From contig JAMXBD010001213.1 of NCBI GenBank assembly GCA_024138025.1, forward strand, positions 310,001 through 374,000: a stretch of DNA of 64,000 nucleotides, in the 5' to 3' direction. Below the pieces are notes generated by a model. It was not told where the DNA came from, did not search any database, and saw only the letters and a program-made list of their open reading frames with translations. The position numbers were made by a program, and so were the translations under genes. The stretch is from Combretum micranthum (Eukaryota; Streptophyta; Magnoliopsida; Myrtales; Combretaceae). Shown in pieces: positions 59,021 through 64,000 of this stretch; position 1 is the first letter of the stretch, and the number at the start of each line of letters is the position of its first letter.

Positions 59021-59558
59021 GTGAGTTTTCCTCTTATTTTATTACCTTGTTTGTGCTTGTAGCTAGTTGCATTAGAATTATAGGAACAAGATAAAAACTG
59101 ATATGAATGAGGATGAGATAGATAATGAGACTTTGATGTATGTATGCTACAGAATACTAAAGCATATCGAAACCATGAATCGATTGGATAACTGCACTGT
59201 TCATATTGTTTTGTTTATGTGTATGATTTGGTTGGTCACTCTAAAATGTATGAATAACTTAACCTAAGCAAAAATAAATTGGTCATGCATTACATTGGTC
59301 GAGTTACATTTGGTATCATGCTACTCCTACACAAGAAGATCGACATAGTCTGAGGTCACTTTTGGAGAATAAGATCCAGTATCAGAGTTCATTCATAGGG
59401 AACTAAAGCGTACTAGGGATGCATTTCATGAATGAGCTGAGCCGAGTCGATTGCTAAAAGCTGGGGGTTCGGGACTAGTAGCAGGTCGTGTAGACTTTCA
59501 ATACCATCCCTAACCCTTAGATACGAAGGGCGTAAATCCGTTCTGTGTACGGGTTCCG

Positions 59559-62324
59559 TGTAAAGACCCATCTCTCTAAATCCCGATATTTAGAGTACCG
59601 AGTCCCTAACCATATATAACGTTTTCACATTATATGTAAGGTTGTCCTATAACTAACAGTTTATGAAAATTGTTTGATCAAATTTACTAAACTTTATAAA
59701 GAACTTTTAACAAAACAAGATTGTTAATAAAAGCAATCTATACATATATTTACATCATATGTACAACGTTTAGTGTCAATACAAGACACTACAAAAATTA
59801 CAAGTTTTCTTAAAGCAAAAAGAACCCTAGGAGATCTTAAGGTCTTTACATCTTAGGCTTATCTATCAAGCCTTCTATACAAAGACTTTTCCTTTAACAA
59901 AAGCTCCTCCAACTATCCAGGGTGTTCGAGTCCTATTTGTCCCACTCATCCATGAATTTCTCAAAGTTTGACCCATAACCCAAATTATCATAAAACTCGT
60001 CTCCATTACCTGCAAAGCAGCAAAAATGAGCTAAAGGCCTAGTACACAATAACAAAATACAAGAACAAGTTATCAAGCCAAACTTAAATAAGATGGAATG
60101 CATCAATAGACAAGTGATTATCTTATTAAGTTTTCTTTTACAAAACAGCAGGAGGGTATTCAAACCCCGAGATCACGCTCTAGGAATTTAGGGATCCTGA
60201 GTAACAGCAGCTGCCCAGGGGGTTGATATAAGCAGTTCGAATACTTATATCTCCTATATCTATTTCATAAAGAAAACAGCTTCATTTAGGGTTCAGAAGT
60301 CGTTGCCCGACTCTACTTAAAATCAGTCCACAACATGAGCCTAGTTCACAAGTTCCCATAAACTTTGAACTAAACCATGGTATTTCCCCCTAAGTTTAAG
60401 TAAACGTTACTCAGATACTATTCCCCCTATTGGCTACCCACTTAACCAAAAAGAATTGCTATTGCATCATAGCGTACCATTACATCATGGTAAAGTCATT
60501 GCATCATGGCTTGGTTAAGCACCTAACTAACATGTCATTGCATCATGACGGGTTTGCTACTTCTCGGACCAAATTAAGCAGCGTAATAGACATCCAATTC
60601 ATCAAAACATTAAGTCGAATGAAATTAAATCAAATTAGAAATGCCTAGTCCTAACAAACATCAAACAAGCTATTGCGTACCTGAACCCGATAGTATATCA
60701 TTATAGTCACTCGGTGAGGAACTAACCGAAGAACCTTTAACTGAAATAAGAATATCAGAACAATTAATAATTGAATATAGATTTCACATCCATATATATA
60801 TATATATATATACATCACAATCCTAGATTAATTATACAAAGGGATTAAATAAGCTTTGCATAAAGTTCTAATATCTAATTCATGCATAAAACATGTTTAT
60901 CTAGCTTATATATTCATTAGGAGATCATATATGAAGTAAAGAATGAAGATTGAAGAAGTTTGAATTTGAAAAACTCAGGGGATACGCAGCTTTCCTACGC
61001 TGGCAAAATTTGAATGAACATCGGCAGCATGGGAAATATACGCCGGCGGCGTTTCACCCGGCTTTAAATATTTTAATTCTGTTCCAATCCAATACTACCC
61101 ATATGCCGGCGACTTTGAAGCCCTAATGGCCGGCGTACATTTTGAAAAATAAACGCTGGCAAAATTTACTTGCAAAAGCTGGTAGTATTCAAAGCGGCTT
61201 TAAAAAAATCGATTTTGTTCACTTCCAACACCACCTCTATGCCGGCGGCGTTGAAATGCCAGATGCCAGCTTACATTCAAAAACAGATCTATTCATAAAG
61301 AACTCATTTCCCCTGTTTTGTACATTGCAAATTTCTAACCTATAACACTTTTAATCCTTCTTCAAGTTCATTTTTAGCTTCATATACTAACTCCTATCTA
61401 CACTAATCAATCCTAGCAACTTAGAACATTAAATCAACACATTAAATCACTTCAAATCCCATTTCCACTCATCCTCAACTTCAGCTTCTCAAATTAACCT
61501 TATTCCTTCCCAACACTCCATATAACTATCACAACGCATAAACAAATTCACATAATAACAAAACACAATCCAACCTAAATTTCAATGCATGAACAAAACA
61601 ACTTATATGACATTAAACTCATTCTATCCAAGATCTTACATAGATACTATAAGAAAGGAAAATGAAATAAAAGCTATAATTATATTAACTTACATAAATA
61701 AGCCTTATCTTGGAGAGAGTTTGATTCAATAAGCTTGGTGTTATTCTTTGATTTGGGGCTTGGAACTTAGAGCGAAAGAAAAAGAGAAAAGGAAAGAAAG
61801 AAAATAGAAATTCGTATGGAATGAGAGGGCTGCCAAAAGAGGGCTTAATTAAGCAAATTTTGGAATTAATATTATCTCAAGTTTAACTTTTAAGGCATAA
61901 TAGACTTTGGGTTGCATTTAGGTTAATTTGAGGCTCATTCAAGTGTAATTTAGGCATGAAAATTGGGCTTAATTAAGTAAATTTTCTGTCAACTATTCCT
62001 TAAGCAAATCAAAAGTTGATTTTATAAATTTAAACATAACATGAACATATTAATGTATAAAAGACAAAAATATTAATTATATTATACACACATTAATATA
62101 TATAAAACAATGACATTAATTTCATTACATATGCAAAATAACACATATGAAATGTTCAAATTATACTAACTTAGACACATTTAAACTATTACCAACTCAT
62201 CTACTTAAATATTAATATTACCAAACATAACTCTGATTAATCAACATGCTCATTTAGTTCAATAATTAAGATAAATAAAACATATACATGGAAGTTAAAT
62301 AGAATTTAAATTTAGGTCGTTTCA
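59559..62324 (-). mobile_element. Solo LTR G2 (2766 bp)
   Basis: Minus-strand ends TGAAACGACC (62324) and TCTTTACA (59559). Flanks TTCCG (59554-59558) and TTCTG (62325-62329) match at four of five. It has the same palindrome cluster as G1 (about 60980-61270), the CATTGCATCATGG series and the acidic frame. It landed in the loop of HP2 of Dout. Confidence 0.88.
60980..61270. repeat. CGCCGGC palindrome cluster in G2
   Basis: Exact TACGCCGGC at 61039 and GCCGGCGTA at 61129, with TATGCCGGC forms at 61102 and 61232 and several decayed copies. TATGCCGGC and GCCGGCGTA (61102/61129) repeat the inverted spacing of G1 with 18 bases between. Confidence 0.75.
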
Positions 62325-62831
62325 TTCTGGATATCCATACATAATTGCATGCTCATGTGTTTGTTCATGCATAGCATATGGATGATTTATAACTTGCTTG
62401 TTATGGTTCTAAATTAAGGGAACTCTCACTAAGCAATTGTAGCTTATACATCAATAGATGTTTGAATGAACAGGTTAACTTAAGAATGCTACTGGGGGAC
62501 CAAGATGTTCGGAGCCAAGTATGATCTTGAGGTTCCAGCTGGAAGTAAGAATACGTGAAGATATTAGCTAGGTTTTGTGAATTGCTTTGTAATAGTTTTA
62601 TGTAGTGAAATCTTTTGATGAATTGTAATTGAAGTATAGTGAATGGTATTTCCTTTACATTGTTACTCAAGTTGTATCAATATAAAATGCATCACTCAGA
62701 TGTGTCTCCTCCATGTGCTAGACGCTTTGTACAAAGTATGGAAGCCTTTGTGTGATTGAGGTGGTCATTCATAGGCTTTAATATTGTGTATGGTGGACTG
62801 TCATGTTTAGGGTACTCTTCGGGGCGTGACA

Positions 62832-63256
62832 GTCATGTTACCCTGCTGCAAGATATAGTATTCCTAGAGCATCTTCTATTTCATACTGTCGGGAAAGAAC
62901 TCCTTGTAGAAGGCTTGCTTGAAAATCTCCCAAGTGATTGCTCTTATCATATGTCTTCTGGTGCTCATCCACCAGTTGTTTGCTCTCCCAATAAGTAGGT
63001 AGGAGGCACATTCCACCTTTATGTTCTCTGGTATGTCCAAAGTGGCAAACATCTTTTCCACCTCCTCTAACCATAACTGAGCCTCCAACGGCTTCCCAAG
63101 CTAGGGCTCAAACTTGTAGACCAAGTCCACAAACTTGTTGAGGTTGCAAGATGTAGTATTCCCATTGTTTCTCTGCACCTCCTGCCTCCAAACTCAGCAT
63201 TGGCTTGTACGACCTGTATTTTTTTCCTCATGTTTGCTGTTGTTGGGTAACTACTT
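62832..63256 (-). pseudogene. Element F: gag N-terminal half
   Basis: On the minus strand the frame at 63088-62876 has MEAQLWLEEVEKMFATLDIP, then YLLIGRANNWWMSTRRHMIR and ITWEIFKQAFYKEFFPDSMK, the classic gypsy capsid motifs (W-L, NWW, FFP). It stops shortly before the Dout insertion; the rest of gag is at 42026-43056. Sequence upstream of about 63110 is decayed. LTR K starts at 63257. Confidence 0.85.
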
Positions 63257-63740
63257 GTAAGCCCCGGCTTTCTTTGTTAGCCAAGCTTGACTTTGAGAAC
63301 TGACTCGGAAACTGAAACCCTAAACCGAAATAGCTAGGGTTAGAAAGAAACCTAGAAACCCTAAGTCTGGCTTCACCGAGAATAAAACCATAGAACTTTT
63401 GAGAGCAAGTTAATTTAGATTATAGTTCTAAAGAATATATTGAAAAATAAAAAGATCAGTTTTCGGGAAAATTATCTGTTTCGAACCCGACCGCGATCGG
63501 TTTCGAAAAACTGGGCCTTAAGACTCGAAATTAGAAAAATATTCTAGAATACTCTTTAAGACCCGAATTTAATAAGGAATTCAAAAATATATTTATTATA
63601 ATTTTCGGTTTATAAAATTACAGTTATAGCCTTTTATCATTTTTTTTTACTAACCGATAATTTAATTATCTAATATACTATTCATAAGTATAAGCCTATA
63701 CCCTACTCACAGTCACAAGCCATACCCCTACTCTTACATC
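63257..63740 (+). mobile_element. LTR K, start only
   Basis: It starts TGTAAGCCCCGG and runs through U3-like sequence resembling the beginning of the B LTR (GGCTTC, CTAAACCGAAA, TTCGAACCCGACC). It is cut by S3 at 63740/63741. CTACT before it would be the target duplication. Confidence 0.7.
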
Positions 63741-64000
63741 TGTCACGCCCTGAAGGGAACCCTAAACGTGGCAGTCCGCTACATATGGTATTAAAACTTA
63801 AGAATGACTTCCCGAAGTCATGCAAAAGTTTTCAACACCATACGTAAGGCGTCTATCACAACAATAGGAGACACCGGTGGAATGTATAGTTCGAGATAGT
63901 AAATACAGCATACAAGAATCTAAATAAACATCTATGTTATCATTAAGAGAGTATAATCCGTACATCATGTTAGAGGTTTTCCCTTATAATTCTCCAAATA
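63741..64000 (-). mobile_element. LTR S3, minus-strand end, continuing off the window
   Basis: It starts TGTCACGCCC, the complement of the family LTR terminus, followed by GGGAACCCTAAACGTGGCAG as in S1 and S2. ACATC before it would be the target duplication. Confidence 0.75.

Larger units (their letters stand above)
43057..62831 (+). mobile_element. Solo LTR Dout (about 4.5 kb net) with nested insertions
   Basis: It starts CGTAAGCC (the first T mutated) and ends GGGGCGTGACA. The duplication GTCAT (43052-43056, 62832-62836) is perfect and lies inside F gag. Its own pieces are 43057-44411, 56935-59558 and 62325-62831. Din and G2 are inserted in it. It has a donor-like GTAG/GTGAAG (57318), HP0 (58695-58712), HP-A (58820-58844) and the mini frame (58954-58998). 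Confidence 0.88.

Overview
The window is a stretch of plant nuclear intergenic DNA made almost entirely of nested Ty3/gypsy-type LTR retrotransposons. I see no host gene, tRNA or rRNA. The pol proteins (RT with FIDD, RNase H, HHCC/DDE integrase ending in a chromodomain), the initiator-Met-tRNA type primer site (TGGTATCAGAGC) and the very long LTRs (about 2.8-5.4 kb) point to chromoviruses of the Tekay/Del type in a TE-rich flowering plant. The species cannot be read from this. The DNA is AT-rich and CpG-poor, as expected of old methylated repeats.

Left half, in order of nesting. An old minus-strand element F (gag and protease left at 42026-43056 and 62832-63256) was hit by solo LTR E (minus, 38534-42025). 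E was hit by LTR D2 (minus, 37217-38533 and 31614-32123, the rest off the left edge). D2 was hit by solo LTR D1 (plus, 32124-37216) and by a D-family LTR called C (plus; 1-529, 16935-17872, 31419-31613). C was hit by two full elements. Element A (530-16934, TSD GTTGG) carries an extra ORF and gag but no recognisable pol, and itself holds solo LTR S1 (minus, 7764-12027, TSD AAACA). Element B (17873-31418, TSD TAGTG) carries extra ORF, gag, protease, RT, RNase H, integrase and chromodomain.

Right half. Solo LTR Dout (plus, 43057-62831, TSD GTCAT) split the gag of F. It contains Din (plus, 44412-56934), which in turn contains solo LTRs G1 (plus, 44661-47462, TSD AATAT) and S2 (minus, 50597-54895, TSD TATTA). 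Dout also contains G2 (minus, 59559-62324). At the far right, F carries the start of a B-like LTR K (63257), which is cut by the end of a minus LTR S3 (63741-64000).

The most interesting signal lies inside the LTRs. Families whose primary sequence has diverged a great deal share one leader architecture downstream of the TATA box: a good 5' splice donor; a T-rich stretch; a hairpin around ATGGCC; a T-tract acceptor followed at once by a 14-codon acidic, tyrosine-rich reading frame with a fixed stop; a conserved GTGAGT donor; two adjacent hairpins (the second always a 9-bp stem with a 7-base loop containing CGG); a short palindrome; a second acceptor that in A and B opens an exon-like block of exactly 42 bases; and a hairpin at the LTR end. 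Compensatory base changes between families support the hairpins. Synonymous changes and a TAA/TGA swap support the mini reading frame. I propose a spliced, structured LTR leader with a conserved micropeptide exon. That proposal is inference; splicing and translation are not shown here.
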